Below are positions 36,448 to 44,480 of a stretch of DNA of 64,000 bases, piece by piece (the first letter of the stretch is position 1; each line of letters starts with the position of its first letter). Under the pieces are notes generated by a model. The model worked only from the letters and a program-made list of their open reading frames with translations, had not been told where the DNA came from and made no database searches. This stretch comes from Polynucleobacter sp. AP-Capit-er-40B-B4 (GTDB lineage: Bacteria > Pseudomonadota > Gammaproteobacteria > Burkholderiales > Burkholderiaceae), in NCBI RefSeq assembly GCF_018882245.1, contig NZ_JACVOV010000001.1, forward strand, positions 620,001 through 684,000, read 5' to 3'. Both the position numbers and the translations under genes were made by a program.

Positions 36448-37178
36448 TGATGACGCTTTCTCACTCAGTAAAACAAACGCTCTCACGAGCGTTTTGTTTA
36501 AGTGCTGCCCTGCTTTGTTTAAGCGCATCCAATAGCGCTTGGGCCCTCTTCTCAGATGATGAAGCCCGTAAGGCCATTCTAGATTTGCGTAAGTCTCTTG
36601 CCACCACCCAGCTTGAGTTGCAGGGTCAAATAGACAAACTCAAAACAGAAAACGCAGAGCTACGCGGCAAGGTAGAAGAGCTTGAGAAACAAGGCGAAGA
36701 CATTAACACCAGCCAGAAAACTTACTACCAAGATCTCGATACTCGCTTAGGCAATTTTGAGCCACGCACTGTCACCATTGAAGGCGTGAGTGGCACAGTT
36801 CAACCTGGTGAGAAAAAAGCGTATGACGATGCCCTTAAAGCGTTTCAAGCAGGCAATCTAAAAAAGGCTGATGATAGCTTTGCTGCATTCACCGCAAAGT
36901 ATCCAAAAAGCCCTTACTTACCACTTGCCCTCTACTGGAGTGGCAATAGTAAATATGCAAATAAAGAATATGCTGGCGCCATTAACCAACTACAAAGCCT
37001 GATTAAGAAATATCCAAATCACCCGCGCATTCCAGCAGCAATGGTGACCTTAGGTAATGCTCAATTAGAAAGCGGCAACAAAGCTGCTGCTAAAAAAACA
37101 TTTAGCGACATCATTGCTAAATATCCAGATACTGATGCTGCTAAAGATGCACAGCAGGCCATCGCTGGAACAAAGTAA
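36447..37178 (+). CDS. cpoB: Cell division coordinator CpoB (YbgF)
   Basis: 243-residue periplasmic protein that couples the Tol machine to peptidoglycan synthesis in E. coli. It has a signal peptide (ending near SNSAWA), a coiled coil from about residue 42 to 85 ([20 protein letters not shown]), and C-terminal TPR units starting at about 125 ([20 protein letters not shown] and then [17 protein letters not shown]). It overlaps the pal stop by one base. Confidence 0.92.
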   Translation: MMTLSHSVKQTLSRAFCLSAALLCLSASNSAWALFSDDEARKAILDLRKSLATTQLELQGQIDKLKTENAELRGKVEELEKQGEDINTSQKTYYQDLDTRLGNFEPRTVTIEGVSGTVQPGEKKAYDDALKAFQAGNLKKADDSFAAFTAKYPKSPYLPLALYWSGNSKYANKEYAGAINQLQSLIKKYPNHPRIPAAMVTLGNAQLESGNKAAAKKTFSDIIAKYPDTDAAKDAQQAIAGTK

Positions 37179-37192
37179 GTACTTCATTCTTT

Positions 37193-37927
37193 ATGTCTAA
37201 GCTGTCCGCTGCATTTGCATCACTGGCACCTCGCAAACCTGGCGCCCCCGCAGTCATCTTGTTTTCTGGTGGCTTAGACTCTACGACTGTTCTCGCCCTG
37301 GCCAAAGATTTAGGCTATACACCTTACGCCCTCTCCGTGGGCTATGGGCAGCGCCACTCCTCAGAACTAGCGGCAGCGAAGCATATTGCCAAACAAATTG
37401 GTGTTGCTCGTCATGAGGTGGTGAATTTAGATCTCACCCGTTTTGGCGGATCTGCTTTAACGGATTCTTCTATCGCAGTCCCCATTACCCCAGGCAAAGA
37501 TCAAGAGATCCCAGTCACTTATGTGCCTGCACGCAATACGATCTTGCTATCGCTTGCTTTAGGCTGGGCAGAGTCATTAGGCGGTCTAGATGTTTTCTAT
37601 GGCGCTAATGCTGTTGATTACTCAGGCTATCCAGATTGCAGACCAGAGTACGTCAAGTCTTTTGAACATATGGCCAACCTAGCAACCAAAGCAGGTGTAG
37701 AAGCTATTAATGATGAGAATCGCTTTCGGGTGCACGCACCAATCATTAGTCTTACTAAAGCGCAGATCATTCAGTTGGGCAACACCTTGGGTGTTGACTA
37801 CTCGCAAACAGTATCTTGCTATCAAGCAAATGACTTAGGCGAAGCTTGTGGTGAATGTGAATCTTGCCGTCTAAGGCAAGCAGGCTTTCAGCAGGCAAAC
37901 CTACCTGACCCAACCCGCTACAGATGA
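37193..37927 (+). CDS. queC: 7-cyano-7-deazaguanine synthase
   Basis: Makes preQ0 from 7-carboxy-7-deazaguanine with ATP and ammonia, for tRNA queuosine. The 244-residue protein has the PP-loop [10 protein letters not shown] (about 23-32) and the C-terminal zinc cysteines in [35 protein letters not shown] is also typical. It follows cpoB by 14 bases and ends the Tol-Pal unit. It has a strong terminator downstream. Confidence 0.96.
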   Translation: MSKLSAAFASLAPRKPGAPAVILFSGGLDSTTVLALAKDLGYTPYALSVGYGQRHSSELAAAKHIAKQIGVARHEVVNLDLTRFGGSALTDSSIAVPITPGKDQEIPVTYVPARNTILLSLALGWAESLGGLDVFYGANAVDYSGYPDCRPEYVKSFEHMANLATKAGVEAINDENRFRVHAPIISLTKAQIIQLGNTLGVDYSQTVSCYQANDLGEACGECESCRLRQAGFQQANLPDPTRYR

Positions 37928-37953
37928 ACCATATTTAAATAAACAAACCCATG

Positions 37954-37976
37954 GGGCCATAAGGCCCTATTTTTTT
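37954..37976 (+). terminator. Rho-independent terminator after queC
   Basis: GGGCC-ATAA-GGCCC followed by TATTTTTTT, 26 bases past the queC stop. Confidence 0.88.
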
Positions 37977-37980
37977 GTGT

Positions 37981-38009
37981 TTGACATTTGTAAAAAAGCA
38001 CATAATAAT
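37981..38009 (+). promoter_or_regulatory. Promoter of the RelBE-like pair
   Basis: Consensus -35 TTGACA (37981-37986) and -10 TAATAA or AATAAT (38003-38009) with 16 or 17 bases between. It starts immediately after the queC terminator and about 50 bases before the antitoxin gene. Confidence 0.6.
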
Positions 38010-38032
38010 GCACTAAATTATGGGTATTTTAT

Positions 38033-38287
38033 ATGAGCCTCACACAGACAATTCACGCTAAAACCACGGTCAGCATGACCGATTTAAGACGCAATCCAAG
38101 CAAGATCATGGAGATTGCAGGAGACCTTCCTGTGGCAGTCTTAAACCACAACAAACCTGAAGCCTATCTTTTGTCTGCTAAAGCATACGAGGCATTACTT
38201 GATTTAATTGATGATGTATCACTTATCAAAACCATACAGGCTCGCAAGGGCGGAAAAACTGTGAAAGTGAAACTTGAGGAGCTTTAA
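38033..38287 (+). CDS. Phd/YefM-like antitoxin (RelB-like)
   Basis: 84-residue antitoxin. TTVSMTDLRRNPSKIMEIAGDLPVAVLNHNKPEAYLLSAKAYEALLDLIDD has the Phd/YefM layout, with the strand-helix DNA-binding half first. The C-terminus (TIQARKGGKTVKVKLEEL) would fold on the toxin. It overlaps the downstream toxin by 14 bases. Confidence 0.85.
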   Translation: MSLTQTIHAKTTVSMTDLRRNPSKIMEIAGDLPVAVLNHNKPEAYLLSAKAYEALLDLIDDVSLIKTIQARKGGKTVKVKLEEL

Positions 38288-38564
38288 TCTTGAGTTTCAT
38301 GCACTTGCATTAAAGGAATGGCAAAAATTAGATAACTCAATAAAAGAACAATTTAAAAAACAATTACATAAACGCCTAATTAATCCGAGAGTAGCTTCCG
38401 CTAAGCTACATGGCGATTTAGACAATTTCTATAAAATTAAACTCCGAGCCGTTGGCTACAGATTAGTATACGAAGTGATTGATCACAAGCTTATTGTTCT
38501 AGTAATTGCCGTAGGTAAGCGTGATCAAGATGCGGTATATCGAAAAGCTGATAACAGAAAATAG
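38274..38564 (+). CDS. relE: RelE-family toxin
   Basis: 96-residue mRNA interferase starting with TTG inside the antitoxin gene. NLEFHALALKEWQKLDNSIKEQFKKQLHKRL and FYKIKLRAVGYRLVYEVIDHKLIVLVIAVGKRDQDAVYRKA match RelE throughout, including the late basic and tyrosine residues that act in cleavage. The TTG start keeps toxin translation low and coupled to the antitoxin. It converges on ribE, 7 bases away. Confidence 0.9.
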   Translation: MRSFNLEFHALALKEWQKLDNSIKEQFKKQLHKRLINPRVASAKLHGDLDNFYKIKLRAVGYRLVYEVIDHKLIVLVIAVGKRDQDAVYRKADNRK

Positions 38565-38571
38565 CTAAAAC

Positions 38572-39189
38572 TTATTTTGTTTGCGTCTCGAGCATGCGCG
38601 CCACATAGCGTGCAATTAGATCTATCTCTAAATTTACTGCATCTCCTTGCGCAAGCTTTCCTAGAGTAGTGTTTTCTAGGGTGTGAGGGATGATGTTGAT
38701 ATCGACAATGCAAGCAGTGAGGCTATCTTCGGTCTTATTCACTGTAAGTGACACACCATTTACAACAATAGAGCCCTTATATGCCAGAAACGGTGCAAGC
38801 GCTTTAGGCGCCTCGATCTGAAGCAGCCAAGATCCATAGGCATCGTTAGCCACCTGAGAAAAGTGAGCCACTTTGCCAACGCCATCTACGTGACCACTGA
38901 CTAAATGACCGCCTAGACGATCATTCAAGCGCAGCGCTTTCTCCAAATTGACTTGACCCACCTTATCTAAGCCCACCGTTTTATTCAGGGACTCGCGAGA
39001 GATGTCTAAGGCAAATGAGTTTTTTGTTAATTGGGTGGCTGTCATGCAAGCACCCTGAATCGCAATGCTATCGCCCAAGGCAACATCATCCAAATATCCA
39101 TCCGGCACCTCTACAACGAGATGGAGGCCATCTCCCTTAGCTTGAGCACTTTTAATTTGACCGACGGCCGTAATGATTCCTGTAAACAT
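38572..39189 (-). CDS. ribE: Riboflavin synthase
   Basis: Dismutates two 6,7-dimethyl-8-ribityllumazine molecules to riboflavin. The 205-residue protein begins MFTGIITAVGQI and contains two lumazine-binding barrels in tandem (about 1-95 and 96-190), with MTATQLTKNSFALDISRESLNKT and the second-copy GVSLTVNKTEDSLTACIVDINIIPHTLENTTLG. Length is normal. It follows ribD by 9 bases on the minus strand. The family symbol ribE is used; E. coli calls it ribC. Confidence 0.95.
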   Translation of the reverse strand: MFTGIITAVGQIKSAQAKGDGLHLVVEVPDGYLDDVALGDSIAIQGACMTATQLTKNSFALDISRESLNKTVGLDKVGQVNLEKALRLNDRLGGHLVSGHVDGVGKVAHFSQVANDAYGSWLLQIEAPKALAPFLAYKGSIVVNGVSLTVNKTEDSLTACIVDINIIPHTLENTTLGKLAQGDAVNLEIDLIARYVARMLETQTK

Positions 39190-39198
39190 AAGGTGATT

Positions 39199-40335
39199 TT
39201 AGTTCTTAATTAGACGTAAGCGCAGGTCGGGACCAAAAAGGGCTTGATCAATAATCTGCCAACTCTGGCGATCGTTTAAAGAATTCATCAAACCTACATT
39301 AGCCATGCCGATACCCTCACCCATTAAAAATGGTGCGTAGTAGAGCAATAACTCATCAACACAATCTTCTCTGAGCATGGAACCATTGAGCTTAAAACCA
39401 GATTCAATATGAATCTCATTCATCTCGCGTTCTTTGGCGAGATAAGAAAACAATGTTGGGAGGTCAACTTTACCAAATGCATTTGCCATCGCAATCACCT
39501 CAATGCCACGCCCTTCAAATGACTTGGCTTTTGCTTGCATCTCAGCACTATCAAAGCTGGCACAAACAATGATGACGCCAGATTGATCTGGATTTTGCAA
39601 AATCTTAGCGGCAGGCGGTGTTTCTAATTTGGAATCAATAATGATGCGCACTGGCTGTCTTAGAGTATCCACATCTCGCACATTCAGACTAGGATCATCC
39701 TCTTTCACGGTACCTACGCCGGTCACGATGGCGCATGCTTGCGCACGCCAGTGATGGCCGTCGGCCCTAGCAAGCGGACCAGTAATCCATTGGCTTTGAC
39801 CATCGGGCAATGCGGTCTTACCATCTAAACTAGCAGCAATCTTCATGCGTACCCATGGCAAGCCACGGGTCATTCTAGAAATAAAACCGCGATTGAGTGC
39901 TTGCGCTTCTGACTCTAGCAAACCACATTGAACTTCAATACCAGCTGCTCTTAATTTTTCCAAACCCTTACCCGCCACCAGAGGGTTGGGGTCAGACATA
40001 GCCACAATCACTTTGGCTGGTTTAGCGGCAATGAGGGCATCAACACAAGGAGGCGTTCTGCCAGTGTGACTGCAAGGCTCCAAGGTGACATAGATTGTTG
40101 AGCCAGCGACATCGTTACCTAAAGTCTTTGCATTAGCCAAAGCCTGAACTTCTGCATGTGCCTTACCAACCGCTTGCGTAAAACCACTTCCTATCAATTT
40201 GCCATCTCGAGCAATGACACACCCCACCCGGGGATTAGGGTTTGAAAGATAAAGGGCTTTTTGAGCTTGGGCTAGAGCCTCACTCATCCATTGGTGGTCA
40301 ACTGCGCTGTACATAGGGTCTATTAAACCATTCAA
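39199..40335 (-). CDS. ribD: Bifunctional riboflavin deaminase/reductase
   Basis: Deaminates and then reduces the pyrimidine intermediate of riboflavin synthesis. The N-terminal deaminase has HAEVQALANAKT and TLEPCSHTGRTPPCVDALI with the zinc H and C residues. The reductase domain starts at about residue 155 (RGLPWVRMKIAASLDGKTALPDGQSQWITG). The ATGA overlap with the upstream pilin-like gene favours the start at 40335; an ATG at 40314 is also possible. It is co-transcribed with ribE. Confidence 0.95.
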   Translation of the reverse strand: MNGLIDPMYSAVDHQWMSEALAQAQKALYLSNPNPRVGCVIARDGKLIGSGFTQAVGKAHAEVQALANAKTLGNDVAGSTIYVTLEPCSHTGRTPPCVDALIAAKPAKVIVAMSDPNPLVAGKGLEKLRAAGIEVQCGLLESEAQALNRGFISRMTRGLPWVRMKIAASLDGKTALPDGQSQWITGPLARADGHHWRAQACAIVTGVGTVKEDDPSLNVRDVDTLRQPVRIIIDSKLETPPAAKILQNPDQSGVIIVCASFDSAEMQAKAKSFEGRGIEVIAMANAFGKVDLPTLFSYLAKEREMNEIHIESGFKLNGSMLREDCVDELLLYYAPFLMGEGIGMANVGLMNSLNDRQSWQIIDQALFGPDLRLRLIKN

Positions 40336-40889
40336 TGGCAGCGCTTTGAATCTCTGGAAGGGTCGCAGATACGCCAGCGCCCTCCGCTACCCAGAATCAT
40401 TTGCCTCTCTAGGTGAGGAACTCTTTGGTGACCCAATATCAAGCGATTAGCTACAAACCCGCCTTGCCCGGTCTTCGCCGCCCCCGCGGCATTAAATAGA
40501 ATCCCTCTCTTGCCAGAATGTGGATCGGTAAATTGCCTACCCCCACCCTTAAAGTAAACAGGCTCAATACTTCCCTGAGAAAACCAGCGCTTAGGCTGGC
40601 AACTGGATTCTGCCTGCTTGGTCGGGCACCCACTTTGCACAACCCAACCCTCCTCCCAGGGGCCGCCTTTAAGGGGTATTAGCTGGACAGACTGCCCTAT
40701 GTGCAAAGCTTGTTGACGAGCGAAATGGGCATGGGAAATAAACCGTCTTGCAATGGCATCAATTTCACGAGCAGCAATCTGTTCTTGCAATAGCGGCATA
40801 CTCATCGCAGCAGTAATGGCAATAATCAATACAACTGCCATTAACTCCAATAAGGTAGACCCACTTTGGCTAAAGAAATTTTTATTCAA
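40332..40889 (-). CDS. GspH/FimT-type minor pseudopilin
   Basis: Prepilin-like protein with the processing site NFFSQSG|STLLELMAVVLII (E at position +5) and a long N-terminal helix. I prefer the TTG start at 40889, which overlaps the stop of the upstream gene (TTGAATAA) and gives a normal 10-residue leader, MNKNFFSQSG. ATG starts at 40934 and 40949 give unusually long leaders of 25 and 30 residues. The rest fits GspH/FimT (GSIEPVYFKGGGRQFTDPHSG). Together with the next three genes it forms a minor pilin cluster. Confidence 0.78.
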   Translation of the reverse strand: MNKNFFSQSGSTLLELMAVVLIIAITAAMSMPLLQEQIAAREIDAIARRFISHAHFARQQALHIGQSVQLIPLKGGPWEEGWVVQSGCPTKQAESSCQPKRWFSQGSIEPVYFKGGGRQFTDPHSGKRGILFNAAGAAKTGQGGFVANRLILGHQRVPHLERQMILGSGGRWRICDPSRDSKRCH

Positions 40890-41211
40890 AAACTTGACGC
40901 CAATTGATGCGGGTAACAGCGCTTGTTTTTTCATCGATGAGAACGCCAATCTGAATACCTGGTTTTTCTTTGCTAGATATTAGCCAGCGATGATTTCCAA
41001 CCGACTGAATGACGCACAGATTGCTATGTAATGATGAAAGTGTGGTGATGTGTTTCTCACATTCTTGCACTGCTTTTTCTGCGGCGATAAATTGCTTCTG
41101 CGATATATCGATCGCAGCCACCTCAATCATGCGCAACGCACCCAGTCTCTCGATGTAAGTAATGAGAGATGAGCAAAGCAACAACAATGAAATAACCCAA
41201 GCCAAAATCAC
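40882..41211 (-). CDS. PilX-like minor pilin assembly protein
   Basis: 109-residue protein with a hydrophobic N-terminal helix (MILAWVISLLLLCSSLITYI) directly at its start and a small soluble domain containing two cysteines. It has no canonical prepilin leader or G|xxxxE site. Position between PilW-like and FimT-like genes, and size, suggest a PilX-type minor pilin. It overlaps the PilW-like gene by 4 bases (ATGA). Confidence 0.6.
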   Translation of the reverse strand: MILAWVISLLLLCSSLITYIERLGALRMIEVAAIDISQKQFIAAEKAVQECEKHITTLSSLHSNLCVIQSVGNHRWLISSKEKPGIQIGVLIDEKTSAVTRINWRQVFE

Positions 41212-41849
41212 GGCAAGTTCCTGGTGGCAAAAGTTCTCTCCAAGTGAATCTGAAGCAAAGCTCCATCTGTCATTTGCAGCCTCAGCCTATACACCCTTTG
41301 ACTCTCAATGCCACTGGCCTGAGGGCTCTGAATCTCCTCAATAAGCAGATGATGAATGCCATTCATCAACGTGGTATTTTGCAATCTACCCTGACGATCA
41401 AGTGACTGGCAAATGAGGGATCCGCCATTAACCTTGGCACCTTTAGCAATGCCTGCTTGTCGCTCCACTACAAAGCCTTGATGCGCGAAATCTTTTCTGG
41501 TTCGATCCTTAGTTAGAGCATTGCCAATGCAATCAAAATCCACGCCATCGGATAAGGCATGCTGGACACTGAATGAATCCGATCCTCGATGTCCTACTTT
41601 TTTATTGACTTGTATAAACTGCTTTGAACCATCGACTTTTTTAGATGGGTTATAGGTTTTTATATTTTGATAACCCGCCATCCGAATGGCTCTACCCATC
41701 AACTCCAATGCACGCTCTGCTTCGGAGATTAATAATTGGGTTTTTTCATACTCCGCCTGCTTAGCTGCCAAGTGAGCGCTTGCTTTTAGTAACGGGTTTA
41801 GCAGAAGAGCGCAAAGGGTGATTCCGACTAGACACTCTAGTAGCGTCAT
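41208..41849 (-). CDS. PilW-like minor pilin without a leader peptide
   Basis: 213-residue protein beginning MTLLECLVGITLCALLLNPLL, which is the sequence expected just after a prepilin cleavage site. The in-frame codon two before the ATG is a stop, so no leader can be added. The central part (RALELMGRAIRMAGYQN) is the PilW landmark and the C-terminus (RVYRLRLQMTDGALLQIHLERTF) fits too. It overlaps the PilV-like gene by 89 bases. The lost leader suggests decay, or a frame error at about 41850. Confidence 0.72.
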   Translation of the reverse strand: MTLLECLVGITLCALLLNPLLKASAHLAAKQAEYEKTQLLISEAERALELMGRAIRMAGYQNIKTYNPSKKVDGSKQFIQVNKKVGHRGSDSFSVQHALSDGVDFDCIGNALTKDRTRKDFAHQGFVVERQAGIAKGAKVNGGSLICQSLDRQGRLQNTTLMNGIHHLLIEEIQSPQASGIESQRVYRLRLQMTDGALLQIHLERTFATRNLP

Positions 41850-42066
41850 TCTTTATGCTCTCAATTTCATATATATCGAATTCCCTTCTCAATTGCGATC
41901 TTTTGCGTTCTTGTTGCTGCAGAACAAGGGTTAATTTCTGGTAGGCGTGAGTGGCAGCCATCCAAGAGCCCATGATTAAGCTCATTGCCACCAAGACCTC
42001 GAGCAAGATAAAGCCATTTCCCTGCTTCAGCCTTTTAATAAAGCGGTCGCCGTCTTGAATGGTCAT
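41761..42066 (-). CDS. PilV-like minor pilin
   Basis: 101-residue prepilin with site KQGNG|FILLEVLVAMSLIMG (E at +5) and leader of about 18 residues. The soluble part is very short and ends in an overlap of 89 bases with the PilW-like gene, so the last 30 residues (NDATRVSSRNHPLRSS) may be read-through after a frameshift rather than a true domain. It is the first gene of the minor pilin group that continues into ribD-ribE. Confidence 0.65.
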   Translation of the reverse strand: MTIQDGDRFIKRLKQGNGFILLEVLVAMSLIMGSWMAATHAYQKLTLVLQQQERKRSQLRREFDIYEIESIKNDATRVSSRNHPLRSSAKPVTKSKRSLGS

Positions 42067-42130
42067 CGCTCATTTTCTAAGGGTCATAGGCCGGATAAAA
42101 CAGTCTTGCAGGGCTCTTGCCGTCAGAAAG

Positions 42131-42171
42131 TCAGGATATTGGTGTGAGACCTCACAGCAACCCTATCCTGA
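42131..42171 (+). other. Stem-loop in the ribBA leader
   Basis: Outer 8-bp stem TCAGGATA/TATCCTGA (42131-42138, 42164-42171) and inner 5-bp stem TGTGA/TCACA around loop GACC (42143-42156), separated by internal loops. It ends 17 bases before the ribBA ATG. No T run follows and the FMN riboswitch core (RFN element) is not visible. It may be a leader control element of unknown kind. Confidence 0.5.
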
Positions 42172-42188
42172 GCTTAAAATAGAGGGCT

Positions 42189-43325
42189 ATGCCAAATACC
42201 CTAGCCTCCACCGAAGAAATCATTGCCGACCTGCGCGCCGGCAAAATGGTGATCCTTGTCGACGAAGAAGATCGTGAGAACGAGGGGGATTTGGTGCTGG
42301 CCGCAGATCATGTGACAGCAGAAGCTGTTAATTTCATGGCTAAGCATGGTCGTGGCCTGATTTGCCTTACCCTCACTCGTGAGCGTTGCCAACAACTCAA
42401 TCTGCCTTTGATGGTTAGAGATAACGGCACCTCGATGGGAACCAATTTCACCGTCTCGATTGAAGCCGCTACCGGCGTAACAACCGGCATTTCTGCAGCA
42501 GATCGTGCGCTTACGATTAAAACTGCGGTAGCACCAAATGCCAAGCCCAGCGATTTAGTTCAACCTGGTCATATTTTTCCCTTGATGGCACAACCTGGTG
42601 GTGTATTGATTCGCTCAGGACATACAGAAGCAGGTTGTGATTTGGCAGCCATGGCGGGTTGCTCACCTACTTCGGTGATTTGCGAAATCATGAAAGACGA
42701 TGGCAGCATGGCTCGTCTTCCAGACCTGCTTGAATTTGCTAAAGAACATCAACTCAAGATTGGCAGTATTGCTGATCTCATTCAATATCGCAGTCAGCAT
42801 GAAAGCATTGTGGTACGGGAAGGAACTCGAGAATTTGAGACTCCATGGGGCAAATTTCAGGGCATCATTTATCGCGATACTCCTAGCTCATGCATTCATA
42901 TTGCACTTGTTCATGGAAAACCTTCTGAAGCTCAAGAAACTTTAGTGCGCGTACATGAGCCTGTGACAGTTTTAGATTTTCTAGACTCTCAGGTCAGTAC
43001 TCACTCTTGGCCTTTAGCTAAAGCTCTTCAAGAAATTGCATCCTCGTCTGCTGGTGTTGCAGTTTTATTAAATGCTTCAGGCGTTGCTGCCCCTAGCGAC
43101 AGCGATTGGTTGGCCCAATTTCAAAAACTCAATCGGCCGCATGATGCTGAGCAAAAACCTCTAGCACGTAAAACCGATTTCAGAAGCTACGGTATTGGGG
43201 CGCAAATTCTTAAAGACATTGGCGTTGGAAAAATGCGTTTACTAGCCAATCCAAGCCCTGTACCAAGTCTCTCCGGCTATAAGCTTGAAGTAACCGGTTA
43301 CACACCATTTAAACCTTTAATCTAG
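42189..43325 (+). CDS. ribB: 3,4-dihydroxy-2-butanone 4-phosphate synthase with degenerate GTP cyclohydrolase II domain
   Basis: The N-terminal 200 residues form an active-looking DHBP synthase ([34 protein letters not shown]), which makes one riboflavin precursor from ribulose 5-phosphate. The C-terminal half has the GCH II fold ([23 protein letters not shown]), but the region that should hold the three zinc cysteines ([20 protein letters not shown]) has none. It is therefore a RibBX-type fusion, unlikely to open GTP. A separate ribA is expected elsewhere. First gene of ribB-ribH-nusB. Confidence 0.9.
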   Translation: MPNTLASTEEIIADLRAGKMVILVDEEDRENEGDLVLAADHVTAEAVNFMAKHGRGLICLTLTRERCQQLNLPLMVRDNGTSMGTNFTVSIEAATGVTTGISAADRALTIKTAVAPNAKPSDLVQPGHIFPLMAQPGGVLIRSGHTEAGCDLAAMAGCSPTSVICEIMKDDGSMARLPDLLEFAKEHQLKIGSIADLIQYRSQHESIVVREGTREFETPWGKFQGIIYRDTPSSCIHIALVHGKPSEAQETLVRVHEPVTVLDFLDSQVSTHSWPLAKALQEIASSSAGVAVLLNASGVAAPSDSDWLAQFQKLNRPHDAEQKPLARKTDFRSYGIGAQILKDIGVGKMRLLANPSPVPSLSGYKLEVTGYTPFKPLI

Positions 43326-43333
43326 AAAACACT

Positions 43334-43846
43334 ATGACTGACTCCACCAACGATTTTGTAGGCGTTTTAGAAGCCGATTTAAATGGTCAAGATCTGCGTA
43401 TTGGCGTTGTACAAGCGCGCTTTAATGAAGATCATTGCGTAGCACTAACGAACGCTTGCATTAATGAACTGATTTCCTTAGGTGTCAATCAATCCGATAT
43501 CAAACTTGTCACGGTACCCGGTGCATTAGAGATTCCATTTGCTTTGCAGAAGCTCGCAGAAACTGGTGAGTTTGATGGTTTAGTTGCGCTTGGTGCAGTC
43601 ATTCGTGGCGAGACTTATCACTTTGAATTGGTGTCCAACGAATCTGCAGCCGGAATAACACGTATCTCCATTGATTCAGGATTACCGATCGCTAATGGCG
43701 TATTAACTTGCGATACCGATGAACAAGCACATGCTCGTGTAGAAGTAAAAGGTGCCGAGTGTGCTCAAGCCGTTGTTGAAATGGCTAATTTAGCGCTAGC
43801 GCTGACGCCCGATATTGATATCGAAATAAACTCGAGCGATGAATAA
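43334..43846 (+). CDS. ribH: 6,7-dimethyl-8-ribityllumazine synthase
   Basis: Joins the pyrimidine and butanone intermediates to make lumazine. The 170-residue protein has [29 protein letters not shown] and [22 protein letters not shown] with the catalytic histidine. It forms icosahedral or pentameric shells in this family. It is 8 bases after ribB and 8 before nusB, a common proteobacterial order. Confidence 0.96.
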   Translation: MTDSTNDFVGVLEADLNGQDLRIGVVQARFNEDHCVALTNACINELISLGVNQSDIKLVTVPGALEIPFALQKLAETGEFDGLVALGAVIRGETYHFELVSNESAAGITRISIDSGLPIANGVLTCDTDEQAHARVEVKGAECAQAVVEMANLALALTPDIDIEINSSDE

Positions 43847-43854
43847 GCAAACAC

Positions 43855-44364
43855 ATGTCTAAATCTATTCCTAATCCAGAAAACTTAGTAGCTGCTAAGG
43901 ATGCCAAGGCACCAGCCAAGCGCTCCTTAACTCCAAGACGTCGTGCTCGTGAATATGCCCTGCAAGGCGTATATCAAAGTCTTGTTATGCGCCGTGCTGG
44001 CAGCATTCCGAATGGAGCAGCCATCGCCAAACAGCTATCCGAGGATCCTGCGTTTCGTCGTTGCCAACTTGATCTCTTCCAAGGCATCTTTGATGGTGTT
44101 TTAGCTAAAACAGATGAGCTAGAGGCCATCATTACCCCGGCGTTGGATCGCCCTATTAATGAGCTCTCCCCAGTTGAGCATGCCGCATTACTCATTGGCG
44201 CCTATGAGCTGGCCGCTGACCTTTCCGTACCCTACAAAGTCGCCATTAACGAAGCGGTTGAGCTTGCCAAAACCTTTGGCGGTACCGATGGTCACAAATA
44301 TGTCAATGGCGTACTAGACCTCCTGGCCCAAAAACTGCGGAGTGTGGAGATACAGGCAGGCTAA
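43855..44364 (+). CDS. nusB: Transcription antitermination protein NusB
   Basis: 169-residue protein that joins NusE and NusG on rRNA boxA to prevent early termination. RRRAREYALQGVYQSLV and IGAYELAADLSVPYKVAINEAVELAKTFGGTDGHKYVNGVLDLLA match NusB strongly. A Lys/Ala-rich N-terminal extension of about 25 residues is typical of betaproteobacterial forms. A strong terminator follows. Confidence 0.96.
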   Translation: MSKSIPNPENLVAAKDAKAPAKRSLTPRRRAREYALQGVYQSLVMRRAGSIPNGAAIAKQLSEDPAFRRCQLDLFQGIFDGVLAKTDELEAIITPALDRPINELSPVEHAALLIGAYELAADLSVPYKVAINEAVELAKTFGGTDGHKYVNGVLDLLAQKLRSVEIQAG

Positions 44365-44400
44365 TACCGCCAACTCAATAATCTACCAATCAGTACATTA

Positions 44401-44432
44401 GCCTCCAGGCCTTTACGCCTGGAGGCTTTTTT
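44401..44432 (+). terminator. Rho-independent terminator after nusB
   Basis: Perfect 10-bp stem GCCTCCAGGC with loop CTTTAC and partner GCCTGGAGGC, followed by TTTTTT. It closes the ribB-ribH-nusB unit. Confidence 0.95.
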
Positions 44433-44480
44433 ATTTATAAGGGGATAAAATGATTTGCATACATACCAAGGTCAGACATC

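Noticed and set aside
42067..42188. FMN riboswitch before ribBA
   Set aside because: The conserved RFN core (CAGGG..GGGTG..CCNACCGGCGG-like) is not visible. The hairpin there has a different shape.
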